DNA from: Halomonas binhaiensis
GTDB lineage: Bacteria; Pseudomonadota; Gammaproteobacteria; Pseudomonadales; Halomonadaceae
Direction: 5' to 3'
Length of the DNA: 64,000 bases
Assembly: GCF_008329985.2 (NCBI RefSeq)
Contig: NZ_CP038437.2
Span: forward strand, 3,596,001-3,660,000
Shown here one piece after another: positions 41,145-50,559 of this stretch; positions within the stretch are counted from its first letter, which is position 1; the number at the start of each line of letters is the position of its first letter. The translations under genes were made by a program, and so were the position numbers. Below the pieces are notes generated by a model, which was not told the origin of the DNA, searched no databases, and saw nothing but the letters and a program-made list of their open reading frames with translations.

Positions 41145-42389
41145 ATGCAGACCCACTTCAACGAACAAGACCTTCAGAAACCGCATATTCGCGAAGCCGA
41201 CCGCGTGCTGCGCACCTGTGTGCATTGCGGTTTCTGCAATGCCACCTGCCCGACCTACCTGCTGCTTGGTGATGAACGCGATGGTCCGCGTGGCCGTATC
41301 TACCTGATGAAACAGCTGCTTGAAAAGCCCGATGACAAGGAGATCGGCGAAGAAACCCGCCTGCACCTGGACCGCTGCCTGACTTGCCGCAACTGTGAAA
41401 CCACCTGTCCCTCTGGCGTCGAATACCACAAGTTGCTGGATATTGGACGAGCAGAAATCGAGCGCCGAGCACCTCGTTCGCTCAAGGAAAGAGGGCTCCG
41501 CCTGGGCCTGCGCATGACCATGGTCGAACCCGCCAGGTTCAAGGCGTTGCTAGCGTTGGGACAGACCTTTCGGCCCATGGTACCAGTCACACTCAAGGAC
41601 AAGATTCCTGCCCAGCCGACTCCTGCCGGCGTGCGCCCCGATGGCAAGAAGCACTCACGCCAGATGCTGATTCTGGAAGGCTGTGTACAGCCTGCGCTTT
41701 CCCCCAACACCAATGCTGCAACGGCTCGTGTCCTGGACCAGCTCGGGATTGGCCTTGCCCCGGCACCTGAAGCCGGCTGCTGCGGTGCCATCGACTTTCA
41801 TCTCAATGCCCAGGACGCCGGCCGGGAACGTGCCAGACGCAACATTGACGCCTGGTTGCCACTGCTCGAACAAGGCTGTGAGGCGATTGTCCAGACAGCC
41901 AGTGGCTGTGGTGCTTTCGTCAAGGAGTATGCCGACATTCTCGCCGACGATCCGGACTACGCAGCCAAGGCCCGACGTGTCAGTGCAGCTGCCAAGGACC
42001 TTGTCGAGATACTCGACAGCAGCAATCTCGATGATCTGGCCATCAGTGCCGACAAGCGGCTGGCCTTCCATTGTCCTTGCACTCTGCAACATGCGCAGAA
42101 ACTAGGAGGAGCAGTGGAAGGGGTATTGCAACGCCTGGGCTTCGAGCTGACGCCAGTACAGGATGCACACTTGTGCTGTGGTTCTGCCGGCACTTATTCG
42201 ATCACCCAGCCACACCTCTCTCGTCAGCTTCGCGACAACAAGATGGCAATGCTGGAGGCTGGCCACCCCGAGGTAATTGCCACCGCCAACATCGGCTGCC
42301 AGACCCATTTGGCCTCTGCCGATCGAACGCCGGTGCGCCATTGGATCGAAATCGTCGATGAAGCGCTGGGTTCTGCCCAGCAAACCTGA
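41145..42389 (+). CDS. glcF: Glycolate oxidase iron-sulfur subunit GlcF
   Basis: A 414-residue Fe-S subunit. Two 4Fe-4S motifs are visible, CVHCGFCNATCPTYLL and CLTCRNCETTCPSGV, in the first 90 residues. The C-terminal part has two CCG segments, GCCGAIDFH and LCCGSAGTY. Together with GlcD and GlcE it passes electrons from glycolate to quinone. Its ribosome binding site overlaps the glcE end. The stop codon lies in a 14-bp duplication. Confidence 0.96.
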   Translation: MQTHFNEQDLQKPHIREADRVLRTCVHCGFCNATCPTYLLLGDERDGPRGRIYLMKQLLEKPDDKEIGEETRLHLDRCLTCRNCETTCPSGVEYHKLLDIGRAEIERRAPRSLKERGLRLGLRMTMVEPARFKALLALGQTFRPMVPVTLKDKIPAQPTPAGVRPDGKKHSRQMLILEGCVQPALSPNTNAATARVLDQLGIGLAPAPEAGCCGAIDFHLNAQDAGRERARRNIDAWLPLLEQGCEAIVQTASGCGAFVKEYADILADDPDYAAKARRVSAAAKDLVEILDSSNLDDLAISADKRLAFHCPCTLQHAQKLGGAVEGVLQRLGFELTPVQDAHLCCGSAGTYSITQPHLSRQLRDNKMAMLEAGHPEVIATANIGCQTHLASADRTPVRHWIEIVDEALGSAQQT

Positions 42390-42413
42390 TTGCCAAAGAC
42401 TGATTGCCGCAAC
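42386..42413 (+). repeat. 14-bp tandem duplication at the glcF stop
   Basis: CTGATTGCCAAAGA (42386-42399) is followed by CTGATTGCCGCAAC (42400-42413), 10 or 11 of 14 identical. The first unit contains the TGA stop. Confidence 0.6.
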
Positions 42414-42497
42414 CTGCAAGCCAATAACAGACAACACCGCAGTCACCATACAACAACATCAACGACCCATTCCCACTTCTTGATTCTGGAGACAACC

Positions 42498-42923
42498 ATG
42501 ACAACCAAGCCAATCTTGGATCAGATACACGTTCAGGCCCTGCTGGATAACGCTCAGCATGAGGCCGAAGCCAACGGCTTTGCCGTGACCATTGCGGTAG
42601 CTGATGATGGAGGGCACTTGCTTGGCCTGCGCCGACTCGATGGTGCCGGCCCCTTCAGTGCCGAAGTCGCGTCAGCCAAGGCCCGAACTGCGGCCATCGC
42701 GCGCAAGGAAACCCAGGTGTTCGAGGACATGATCAACGCTGGGCGCAGTGCCATGCTTTCTGCACCTTTCCAGGGCCTGATGACCGGTGGTGTACCCGTG
42801 ATCATAGATGGACAGGTCGCAGGCAGCGTAGGGGTTTCCGGCGTCAAGCCCGAGCAGGATCGGCAGGTTGCACTGGCAGCACTTGAGGCGCTTGCTTCCC
42901 GAGCAACGACTTATCCGACATGA
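42498..42923 (+). CDS. glcG: GlcG-family protein
   Basis: A 141-residue protein with FAVTIAVADDGGHLLGLRRLDGAGPF and TGGVPVIIDGQVAGSVGVSGVKPEQDRQVA, which mark the GlcG/HbpS family. GGAGA lies 7 bases upstream of the ATG at 42498. It is the last gene of glcDEFG, and its biochemical role remains unclear. It is a paralogue of the protein at 36797-37258. Confidence 0.9.
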   Translation: MTTKPILDQIHVQALLDNAQHEAEANGFAVTIAVADDGGHLLGLRRLDGAGPFSAEVASAKARTAAIARKETQVFEDMINAGRSAMLSAPFQGLMTGGVPVIIDGQVAGSVGVSGVKPEQDRQVALAALEALASRATTYPT

Positions 42924-42951
42924 CCTGCAATGAGCGGCAAGATTGAGTAAC

Positions 42952-42983
42952 CTTGGATATCCCGCTGCGGTGGGATATCCAAG
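42952..42983 (+). terminator. Terminator of the glc operon
   Basis: CTTGGATATCCC (42952-42963) pairs perfectly with GGGATATCCAAG (42972-42983) around an 8-base loop, followed by TTTGTG. It lies between glcG and the EamA gene. Confidence 0.82.
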
Positions 42984-43001
42984 TTTGTGCAAGGACCCTT
43001 C

Positions 43002-43943
43002 ATGCCCCGCTCTGCAACACTCCCTGCCCTGGCCTGTCTGGCCCCTCTCGGTGCCGTGTTGATCTGGTCCGGCAACATGACCATCAACCAGCTTACCGTA
43101 GGCACCATCGCTCCCAGCACTATTGCCTTCCTGCGCTGGGTATTGGCCCTGCTGGTTCTGACCCCCATCGTTCTTCCCAAGGCCTGGCGAGAGCGTGATG
43201 CCATTTTCCGAGCATGGCCTAAACTGGCGGTCCTTGGACTTCTCGGCATGGCCCTGTGGCAAGGACTGGCCTATATGGCAGCGGAAACTACCAGTGCCAC
43301 CAATATGGGCATCCTGGCCGCCATGGTACCTCTTTTGACCGTATTACTCAGTGCGCTGATACTGCGCGAAACACCTACCTGGGGTGGTGTCGTTGGTGGA
43401 TGCCTGGCGTTGGTCGGCGTCTTATGGTTGCTCAGTCGCGGACATTTCAGCGCCCTGGCCGAGCTTGAGGTTGCCACTGGCGATTTTCTCATGATCATCG
43501 CTGCAATCTGCTATGCCCTGTATGGCGTCATGCTCAAACGCTGGCCGCTGGATCTCTCACCTTGGGTCATGCTCTATGTCCAGGCCGTCTTCGCCACCCT
43601 GCTGCTGCTGCCGGGTTACTTGCTGGGCCCCATGACGCCGATCAACTCAACCAATGCCGGGCTTATCCTCTATGCAGGCATCCCCGCATCGATCATCACC
43701 ACTTACCTGTGGATGATGGCTATTCGCCATCTTGGTGCCAGTCGATCGAGCATCTTCATCAACCTGATGCCAGTGTTCAGTGCTCTCATTGCCATGCTGC
43801 TGCTTGGTGAGAGGCTTGCCTGGTATCATCTCAGTGGCGGCCTGCTGGTATTGAGTGGCGTTCTGATGGCCCAACTTCTCACGCGTCCACTCAAGCGTTC
43901 ACGAGTACAGCCCCTTCAAGACTCCAGGACAACGGCAAGATGA
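43002..43943 (+). CDS. EamA/DMT-family transporter
   Basis: A 313-residue protein with 10 helices in two EamA repeats; FLRWVLALLVLTPIVLPKAWRER and the downstream copy FINLMPVFSALIAMLLLGERLAWYHLSGGLLVLSGV show the duplication. The start at 43002 has AAGGA 6 bases before it. DMT transporters usually export metabolites or amino acids. It is the first gene of the coupled series EamA-mtfA-TVP38; there is no evidence for its substrate. Confidence 0.85.
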   Translation: MPRSATLPALACLAPLGAVLIWSGNMTINQLTVGTIAPSTIAFLRWVLALLVLTPIVLPKAWRERDAIFRAWPKLAVLGLLGMALWQGLAYMAAETTSATNMGILAAMVPLLTVLLSALILRETPTWGGVVGGCLALVGVLWLLSRGHFSALAELEVATGDFLMIIAAICYALYGVMLKRWPLDLSPWVMLYVQAVFATLLLLPGYLLGPMTPINSTNAGLILYAGIPASIITTYLWMMAIRHLGASRSSIFINLMPVFSALIAMLLLGERLAWYHLSGGLLVLSGVLMAQLLTRPLKRSRVQPLQDSRTTAR

Positions 43944-44758
43944 TCCTGAAACGTTGGCAACAATGGAGAGCCGAGCGCTTCAGCGCCCGACATCCCTTTC
44001 CCGCTGAACAATGGCATGATGCGCGCCAGCGCTTGCCCTTGCTTGGTCTGGTGCCAGATGAGCATGCCGAGCGTCTCGGCCAGAGGGCCTGGCATTTTCT
44101 CCATGACAAGCGTATCAGCCTGCATCCTGACCTGGCCCTGGACAATGCAGCCTTCGATGCTACCGAGCAATTGGCTTTGGCAGCCCAGGCTTGTCTGTTG
44201 ACACTGGGCTGGAGCGACAGGGAGCATCACGAGGCATTCGCCAACGTTCATGAAGTTCTGATTCTTCCCGATGCCTTCCGCCGCGAGGTGGAGGAAATCG
44301 ACGAGGCCGGCGTGGTCCACAGGTGGGAGGATGAACGAGCTGGAGAGACCTTTCACCAGGGGCCCGTGATTCTGGCCTACCCCGAAGTCATGGAAAGCGG
44401 GGGACTGGATGGCTTCAATGTCATCATCCATGAATTTGCCCACAAGCTGGATATGGGCAATTCATTCGATGCGGATGGATTTCCACCGTTGCCCAGCGAT
44501 ATTACCCCCCAGGACTGGTACCGGGAGTTCACGGCCACCTGGAATGACCTGCATGCGCGCATCAGCAAAGGAGAAGACACTCCTATCGATGAATATGCTG
44601 CAACTTACCCCGGAGAGTGTTTCGCCGTGTGTTGTGAAACCTTCTTCAGCGCTCCCGTTCGCCTGTCCCAGGCCTACCCGGGGCTGTATTCATTGCTGAC
44701 CCGCTACTTTCAGCAGGCACCCGATAGTTGGGCCATTCGCAAAGGAGATGCTGGTTGA
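43940..44758 (+). CDS. mtfA: MtfA peptidase (Mlc titration factor A)
   Basis: A 272-residue zinc peptidase. The zinc-binding HExxH motif is His164-Glu165-Phe-Ala-His168 in FNVIIHEFAHKLD, and the C-terminal EYAATYPGECFAVCCETFF fits the family. In E. coli MtfA binds and inactivates the glucose repressor Mlc. It overlaps the EamA gene by ATGA, and its own TGA overlaps the next ATG (TGATG at 44756), so the three are translationally coupled. Confidence 0.93.
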   Translation: MILKRWQQWRAERFSARHPFPAEQWHDARQRLPLLGLVPDEHAERLGQRAWHFLHDKRISLHPDLALDNAAFDATEQLALAAQACLLTLGWSDREHHEAFANVHEVLILPDAFRREVEEIDEAGVVHRWEDERAGETFHQGPVILAYPEVMESGGLDGFNVIIHEFAHKLDMGNSFDADGFPPLPSDITPQDWYREFTATWNDLHARISKGEDTPIDEYAATYPGECFAVCCETFFSAPVRLSQAYPGLYSLLTRYFQQAPDSWAIRKGDAG

Positions 44759-45444
44759 TGGCGCGCCGTTGGTTATTACCACTGACATTACTCGTGCTGC
44801 TGGTGCTCCTGGCGCTGATGTGGCAATGGCTTTCCATGCAGGGACTGCTGACCGTTGACACATTGATGACCGCAGTGCGTTCGAGCATGACCTGGCTGAA
44901 ATCCCCCTGGGGTATTCCTGTCATTCTGGTACTTTATGCCGGACTGTCACTGATCATGTTCCCATTGAGCTTGCTGGTCGCCGCCACTGGCCTCATCTTT
45001 GGACCATGGTGGGGCTTCGGCTATGCCCTTGCTGGTACCTTGTGTGCCTCCATGCTGACCTGGTGGGTAGGGCGTAAAATTGGTCGCGATGCTCTGCTGC
45101 GCCATGGCGGCCAGCGACTTCATGGGCTGTCTCGCTATCTCGCCGGTCGCGGCGTCAGAACCATGGTGGTGGTCAATCTATTGCCACTAGCGCCCTTCAC
45201 CTTGACCAACATGATGGCAGGTGCTTTCCACTTGAAGTTTCGTGACTACATGGTGGGGTCGATCCTGGGCATCATTCCAGGTCTTGCAGGCGTGACCTTG
45301 CTCGGAAGCCAACTCGGCCAACTGGTCAATGCCGACAGTCGCAACGATGCACTTTATGCAATCGCAGGCCTGCTGGTCGGAATAGCACTGCTGATGGGAT
45401 TGAAGTTCTGGGCCGAACGCAAGAAAGCCAAGCGCCGCAGCTAA
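44758..45444 (+). CDS. TVP38/TMEM64 (SNARE-associated) family membrane protein
   Basis: A 228-residue inner-membrane protein with about five helices. LYAGLSLIMFPLSLLVAATGLIFGPWWGFGYALAGTLC and GRKIGRDAL form the VTT/DedA-like core. Members of the family are reported as possible lipid scramblases or solute transporters, and none is firmly assigned. It overlaps mtfA by one base and is convergent with the diguanylate cyclase gene, with which it shares four bases at the stops. Confidence 0.83.
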   Translation: MARRWLLPLTLLVLLVLLALMWQWLSMQGLLTVDTLMTAVRSSMTWLKSPWGIPVILVLYAGLSLIMFPLSLLVAATGLIFGPWWGFGYALAGTLCASMLTWWVGRKIGRDALLRHGGQRLHGLSRYLAGRGVRTMVVVNLLPLAPFTLTNMMAGAFHLKFRDYMVGSILGIIPGLAGVTLLGSQLGQLVNADSRNDALYAIAGLLVGIALLMGLKFWAERKKAKRRS

Positions 45445-46649
45445 TAGATGTGAGTGAACTCGATACGATTGCGTCCGGCATTCTTGGCTCGATACATGGC
45501 ACGATCGGCCTGGCCGATCAGGAAGTCGAGATCTCTCGGCGCACCATCGATCAGCAAGGCACCGACACTTGCGGTCACGCTGATATGAGTATCCCCAAAG
45601 GACACGGACATCTTGCTCAACGTATCGAGAAAGCGATTGAGCATAGCCATGATGCCGTTTTCATTCACGTCCACCATGATCACACAGAACTCCTCGCCTC
45701 CCATGCGTGCAATCAGGTCCGTCTTGCGACAACTTTTGGCCAGCAACTCACCAACCTGAACCAGAACCTTGTCGCCAGCTTCATGGCCATAGGTATCATT
45801 AACGACCTTGAAGTGATCAAGGTCGATCAGGGCAACCCCCAAGGAGACCTCCTCACTTTGCCATCGTTTGGCGATAGAGGCAAAACGGCTGGAAAAGGCA
45901 CGGCGATTGAAGACCCCTGTCAGAGGATCGGTTTCCGACAGCGCCATCACTTCTTCGACCTGGTGATGGATGCGGATGCAGGCCGCCAGCCAATGCGCCA
46001 TCGCTTGCATGCGCAAACGATCACGAAGGGTAAAGGCATTGGTGTCTTCATGGGCCACATTCATCGTGCCGAAACACTGATTACCACTGATCAACGGAAC
46101 ATCCAGACAGCACTTGAGCCCCGTCTCATAAAGCTGCATGCAGTCCAGGTCCCTGGTCATGCTGAAGTCCGCCATATATTCTGCCTGACGGTTAAGAAAC
46201 ACCCGCCCCGCCATGGTGCCTTCAATGGGCAGCAATTGATCCATGGGTATGGCTTCCTTGCCTTCCATGGCGATCAGCTTGAGATGGGTATCGGACTCTA
46301 CCAGAGTGATGGAGGCACGATGAGCCAGGAACACAGACTGGGACCAGCGCGCGACGGTCTTGAGGAGATCGAACAACGAGACAGCTGCCGACAGTTCGTG
46401 AACGAAACGTACCGGTAACTCGATCGACAGCTCCTGGTGTTCGTTTGTTTCCGGTTCGAATGACGGCATGCTGCTCTCTATGGGGCTCATATCCATGTCA
46501 ACGGAGCCCGCTTCCATAGCATTGGCATCTGCGGATCTCGATCCTTGTTCTCTAGACCCTTGTTCTCTAGACCCTTGTGCTCTTGAAACTTGAGTTCTCG
46601 AAATCAGTGTTCTGGGATCTATTGTTCTCGTATCTTCATGCGCACTCAC
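45441..46649 (-). CDS. GAF-GGDEF diguanylate cyclase with pentapeptide-repeat N-terminus
   Basis: A 402-residue protein. Residues about 95-225 form a GAF-like sensor domain (FLAHRASITLVESDTHLKLIAMEGKE). The C-terminal GGDEF domain is catalytic, with RMGGEEF and DPLTGVFNRRAF, so it is predicted to make c-di-GMP. The first 40 residues are a run of pentapeptides (RTIDP, RTLIS, RTQVS, RAQGS, REQGS twice), encoded by a 15-bp repeat. An alternative start in MDMSPIE would exclude the repeats. No signal peptide or helix is visible, so it is cytosolic. Confidence 0.88.
   Translation of the reverse strand: MSAHEDTRTIDPRTLISRTQVSRAQGSREQGSREQGSRSADANAMEAGSVDMDMSPIESSMPSFEPETNEHQELSIELPVRFVHELSAAVSLFDLLKTVARWSQSVFLAHRASITLVESDTHLKLIAMEGKEAIPMDQLLPIEGTMAGRVFLNRQAEYMADFSMTRDLDCMQLYETGLKCCLDVPLISGNQCFGTMNVAHEDTNAFTLRDRLRMQAMAHWLAACIRIHHQVEEVMALSETDPLTGVFNRRAFSSRFASIAKRWQSEEVSLGVALIDLDHFKVVNDTYGHEAGDKVLVQVGELLAKSCRKTDLIARMGGEEFCVIMVDVNENGIMAMLNRFLDTLSKMSVSFGDTHISVTASVGALLIDGAPRDLDFLIGQADRAMYRAKNAGRNRIEFTHIY
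46538..46627 (-). repeat. 15-bp tandem repeat inside the GGDEF gene
   Basis: Six consecutive 15-nt units start at 46538, 46553, 46568, 46583, 46598 and 46613. The central units read TAGACCCTTGTTCTC and TAGACCCTTGTGCTC, and the outer ones decay. In frame they encode the pentapeptide run near the protein's N-terminus. Confidence 0.85.
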
Positions 46650-46756
46650 TTGGCTGGCTCCTCGGGGTCCCCCATTCGCATAATGGCATTTGGCTAGTGT
46701 ACCTCGAAGGTCGATTGGGTCTGTAAGTGTATTCTTATGAATTGAGGATATTTCAG

Positions 46757-48082
46757 CTACTTTAGTAACTGGTCTGTCTCATTTTCCTCTTCTCCTGGCC
46801 ACCAAGAGGGACGTTCTTCCCGCCACTCTTCTTTCATCAGCTGCCTCAATAGACGACCTCTGTAGCGTAACATTTGCCACTCCGCTCCCAGGCGACTACG
46901 CACTTTTTCCCATCCCCCGTCGTCGGCATGGGTAAAGGCGCCACCTCTCGCAATGGCCAGCCGATATACCACCAGGCAACGCCGCGCGCAGCGCGACTCG
47001 TCATAGCCCTCTGCCGTTACCAGGGCTTCCCTGCGCATGCGCTCTCTGCATGCAGGTGCAGCACACTCCAGCAGTGCCTGGGAAAAGGCGCCACTATCCT
47101 CCTCCTGCAATAGACGACCGTTGCGACCATCCTCGACAACTTCTCGAACACCCGGAGCATCCAGCGCGACCACTGGCAGTCCTGCCGCCATGGCCTCCGC
47201 GATGACCATGCCTTGCGTCTCGCTATGGGAAGCGAAAGCGAACACGTTCATGGACTGATAGGCATCGATCAGTTCTTGCCCCTGCAGGCGGCCGGTGAAA
47301 CATACTCGTTGTTCGACACCGTGACGCCGGGCACATGCCTGCATGGCTTCCCGCGACTCTCCATCGCCCACAACCAGCCACCAGCAGTCTTTATCCTGGG
47401 CAAGCGCAAGACATACCCCCTCAGCCAGAAAATCGAGATTCTTTTCCTTGGCCAAGCGCCCCACATGGCCCAACACAGTACTGTGAGAAGGAATGCCAAA
47501 GATGGTACGCCAATGCTGGCCATCACCTTTGCCGAATCGATGAATATCCACACCACTGGGAACCACCGTAATATCGGCATTCGCCTGACGCTCGATCAAG
47601 AGATCTCGGATGCTCTCACTGGGCGCAATGACTTCGTCACACAGGCGTGTGTACTGCGTTGCCAGAGCAACGACGAAGCGCCGCATACGCGGCGAATCCC
47701 CTGGCACATAGTGGGTGTAGTGCTCATATAACGTGTGATGAGTGAACACCAGTGGCAGACCATAAATTTCCGCCACCCGTATGGCAGTATCTCCCAACAG
47801 GAAGGGATGATGGGAATGTACGATGTCCGGCTCGAAAGCCTCTATGGCATCGTAGAGCAGGCTGGGAATGGGGACCGGCAGGGAAAAGTCGCTGCCATTG
47901 AATTGCTGTACTGCTGCGACCCTGAACACTCCTTCTTCATGTCGTGGCTGGCCATGGAAACGTGGAGCCACGACCATCACCCGGTGACCGAACTGTTGCA
48001 ACTGCCCCTTGAGGCGTTGAACCGACTCGCTCACCCCACCGACAATCGGTACATAGGTATTGGTGAACATCAGGATATTCAC
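46757..48082 (-). CDS. Glycosyltransferase family 4 protein
   Basis: A 441-residue GT-B glycosyltransferase. The N-terminal half has TNTYVPIVGGVSESVQRLKGQLQQFGHRVMVV and DIVHSHHPFLLGDTAIRVAEIYGLPLVFTHHTL. The C-terminal half has the donor-site motif EAMAAGLPVVALDAPGVREVV with the EX7E-like pair. The pattern resembles GT4 enzymes that build glycolipids such as monoglucosyl-diacylglycerol. No signal peptide is visible. It is monocistronic, with a 226-bp gene-free stretch upstream. Confidence 0.87.
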   Translation of the reverse strand: MNILMFTNTYVPIVGGVSESVQRLKGQLQQFGHRVMVVAPRFHGQPRHEEGVFRVAAVQQFNGSDFSLPVPIPSLLYDAIEAFEPDIVHSHHPFLLGDTAIRVAEIYGLPLVFTHHTLYEHYTHYVPGDSPRMRRFVVALATQYTRLCDEVIAPSESIRDLLIERQANADITVVPSGVDIHRFGKGDGQHWRTIFGIPSHSTVLGHVGRLAKEKNLDFLAEGVCLALAQDKDCWWLVVGDGESREAMQACARRHGVEQRVCFTGRLQGQELIDAYQSMNVFAFASHSETQGMVIAEAMAAGLPVVALDAPGVREVVEDGRNGRLLQEEDSGAFSQALLECAAPACRERMRREALVTAEGYDESRCARRCLVVYRLAIARGGAFTHADDGGWEKVRSRLGAEWQMLRYRGRLLRQLMKEEWREERPSWWPGEEENETDQLLK

Positions 48083-48308
48083 GTTCGGTCAACACTCCTC
48101 GTAACGACTGACACGCCGCGGCTGATACTTGGGTACCGCCTCAGACTGGATCCTGGAATATCGGTTCCGCAGCATCGCATGGGAAACACATGACAAAAGA
48201 AACATATGTTATCCAAAAGACAAGGATGCTTTCAGATTACTGTCTAGTGTATGCCGGATTGTCCTGTGAAGGAGATACCAAATCGCGCATTGCTCTAATG
48301 GCTTGTTA

Positions 48309-49220
48309 TCATGCAGGTAAAGTCGGCACTCGCTCTCCGAGTTGAGTGACCAGGAAGTCGATGAAAGCGCTCAAGCGAACCGGTACATGACGGCGCTGCG
48401 GGTAGATGGCATAGAAATCAGCGCGCACTCCCTGCCAGCCCGGCAACAGTGGCATCAGTTGTCCTTCAGACAGCTCCGTATGCACATCCCACCACGAGCG
48501 TAGCAATATCCCATGCCCCTCCAGGGCCAAGCGTTTCACGACCTCACCATCGTTGCTGGTCAGCCGCCCGGTCACCTTGACCGTCTGAGGGCGCCCCCCA
48601 TCACTCGGCATGAAACGCCAATGGGAAAAGTCACTATCATTTTCCCTTAATACCAGGCATTGATGATGCATCAGGTCTCGAGGAACCTGTGGGGCAGGAT
48701 GCTTCTCCAGATAGGCCGGTGCTGCACAAGGCACACGTCGATTGGCAAGCAACTTGCGAGCAATCATGCGTGAGTCGGGTGGTTCACCGACACGGATACC
48801 CAGGTCGACACCTTCCCCCAGAGGGGCAGGAAAGTTGGACAGTTCCAGCCCCGCTTCAATGTCTGGGTGACGACGACAGAACTCCGACAGCAGAGGGGCA
48901 ATATGGCGCCGCCCGAAGCCGAAGGTGGCATTGATTCTGAGTGGGCCCGCCAGCGCTTCACGGCCATCCCCCAGGCCCTCTTCCAGGGCTCCCAGCTCAT
49001 CGAGCAGCTCACTACCCCGAGCCAGGTAATGTTCGCCTTCAGCCGTCAACGTCAGGCGTCTGGTGGTGCGTGATGCCAACTCTACACCCAAGCGTGCTTC
49101 AAGCTGCTTGAGACGTTTGCTGACAGCGGACAGAGACAACCCCAGCTCCCGGGCTGTCGTCGTCAGGTTGCCGGCCTGGGCCAGTTGGCGAAAAAAGGCA
49201 AGATCGTCGAGGGAAGCCAT
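48309..49220 (-). CDS. dmlR: LysR-family regulator, DmlR-like
   Basis: A 303-residue LysR protein with an N-terminal winged HTH (LTTTARELGLSLSAVSKRLKQLEARLGVELASRTTRRLTLT) and an effector domain. The start at 49220 is chosen because MASLDDLAFF is the usual LysR N-terminus. It is divergent from the dmlA gene at 49322 with 101 bp between, as in E. coli dmlR/dmlA. It probably activates D-malate dehydrogenase in response to D-malate. Confidence 0.85.
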   Translation of the reverse strand: MASLDDLAFFRQLAQAGNLTTTARELGLSLSAVSKRLKQLEARLGVELASRTTRRLTLTAEGEHYLARGSELLDELGALEEGLGDGREALAGPLRINATFGFGRRHIAPLLSEFCRRHPDIEAGLELSNFPAPLGEGVDLGIRVGEPPDSRMIARKLLANRRVPCAAPAYLEKHPAPQVPRDLMHHQCLVLRENDSDFSHWRFMPSDGGRPQTVKVTGRLTSNDGEVVKRLALEGHGILLRSWWDVHTELSEGQLMPLLPGWQGVRADFYAIYPQRRHVPVRLSAFIDFLVTQLGERVPTLPA

Positions 49221-49321
49221 GATTATCCACCCAGATTCAACAATAGATTGAATTCTACCCTGATTATCTCCCTGCTGTTCACCTCTACACTGACCCGTAC
49301 TCAATCATGTGGAGAATCCTG

Positions 49322-50397
49322 ATGACAAAGCGTATCGCAGTGCTCGCTGGAGATGGTATTGGCAAGGAGGTCATGCCGGAGGGAATCCGTTCTCTCGAGG
49401 CTGCCGCAAAACGCTTCAATATCGACATTGAACTCACCGCCTTCGATTTCGCCAGCTGTGACTACTATCTCGAGCACGGCAAGATGCTACCCGACGACTG
49501 GCGCGACATCCTGATTGAGTTCGACGCCATCTTCTATGGCGCCATCGGTTGGCCGGAAAAGGTCCCTGACCATATCTCGCTGTGGGGCTCGCTGCTCAAG
49601 TTCCGTCGCGAGTTCGACCAATACGTCAATCTGCGGCCCTGCCGCCTTCTTCCGGGCATCAAGAGTCCTCTAGCGGGCCGAGTTCCCGGCGATATCGATT
49701 TCTATGTCGTGCGCGAGAACACTGAAGGGGAATACTCCAGTGTCGGGGGCACCATGTTCGAGGGTACTGAGCGCGAGGTGGTAATCCAGGAAACCGTGAT
49801 GACCCGCCATGGTGTCGACCGTGTACTCAAGTACGCCTTCGAACTGGCACAAACTCGCCCACGCAAGAAACTGACATCCGCCACGAAGTCCAACGGCATT
49901 GCCATCACCATGCCCTGGTGGGATCAGCGAGTTGCCGAAATGGCCAAGCAGTACCCGGACATCGATGTGGACAAGTTCCATATTGATATCCTTACCGCCA
50001 ACTTCGTCATGCATCCAGACTGGTTCGATGTAGTCGTGGCCAGCAACCTGTTCGGTGACATCCTCTCCGACCTCGGCCCCGCCTGCACCGGCACCATTGG
50101 CGTAGCGCCTTCCGCCAACATCAACCCTGAAGGCAAGTTTCCCAGCCTGTTCGAACCCGTGCACGGTAGCGCCCCCGATATCGCCGGCAAGGGCATCGCC
50201 AACCCCATCGGCCAGATCTGGTCCGGTGCCATGATGCTGGAACACCTGGGCTACAAGGACGCCGGAGACGCTATTCTCGCTGCTATCGAAGCAGTGCTGG
50301 CGGAAGGCGACGATCGCTTGCTGACGCCGGATGTGGGTGGCCACGGTAATACCGCCAGCCTCGGTCAGGCCATCAGCGAGCGGATTGAAAAGAGCGA

Positions 50398-50404
<7 letters not shown>
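49322..50404 (+). CDS. dmlA: D-malate dehydrogenase (decarboxylating) / tartrate dehydrogenase
   Basis: A 360-residue beta-decarboxylating dehydrogenase. GDGIGKEVMPEGIRSLEAA (N-terminus), LLKFRREFDQYVNLRPCRLLPG (substrate site) and the C-terminal NPIGQIWSGAMMLEHLG match DmlA/TtuC more closely than isocitrate or isopropylmalate dehydrogenase. It would convert D-malate to pyruvate with CO2 release, or L-tartrate to oxaloacetate or glycerate. The start at 49322 has GGAGA 8 bases upstream. Its stop is the first of six GCCGTAA heptamers. Confidence 0.88.
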
Positions 50405-50442
<38 letters not shown>

Positions 50443-50538
50443 GCCGAGCCTCGAACTACGAGCGACGAACTGTCCAGAGCAGTCCTCGGTTCACAGGTAA
50501 AAGTTCGGGGCTCGGGGGGAATTCAGGTTCGGGGTTAC

Positions 50539-50559
50539 TTACAGCTTATAACTTACAGC
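50539..50559 (-). repeat. GCTGTAA-type heptamers anchored at the methyltransferase stop
   Basis: On the minus strand three heptamers, GCTGTAA, GTTATAA and GCTGTAA, run from 50559 to 50539. The first contains the stop codon of the methyltransferase gene (50553-50555). It mirrors the dmlA array at the other end of the intergenic gap. Confidence 0.75.
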
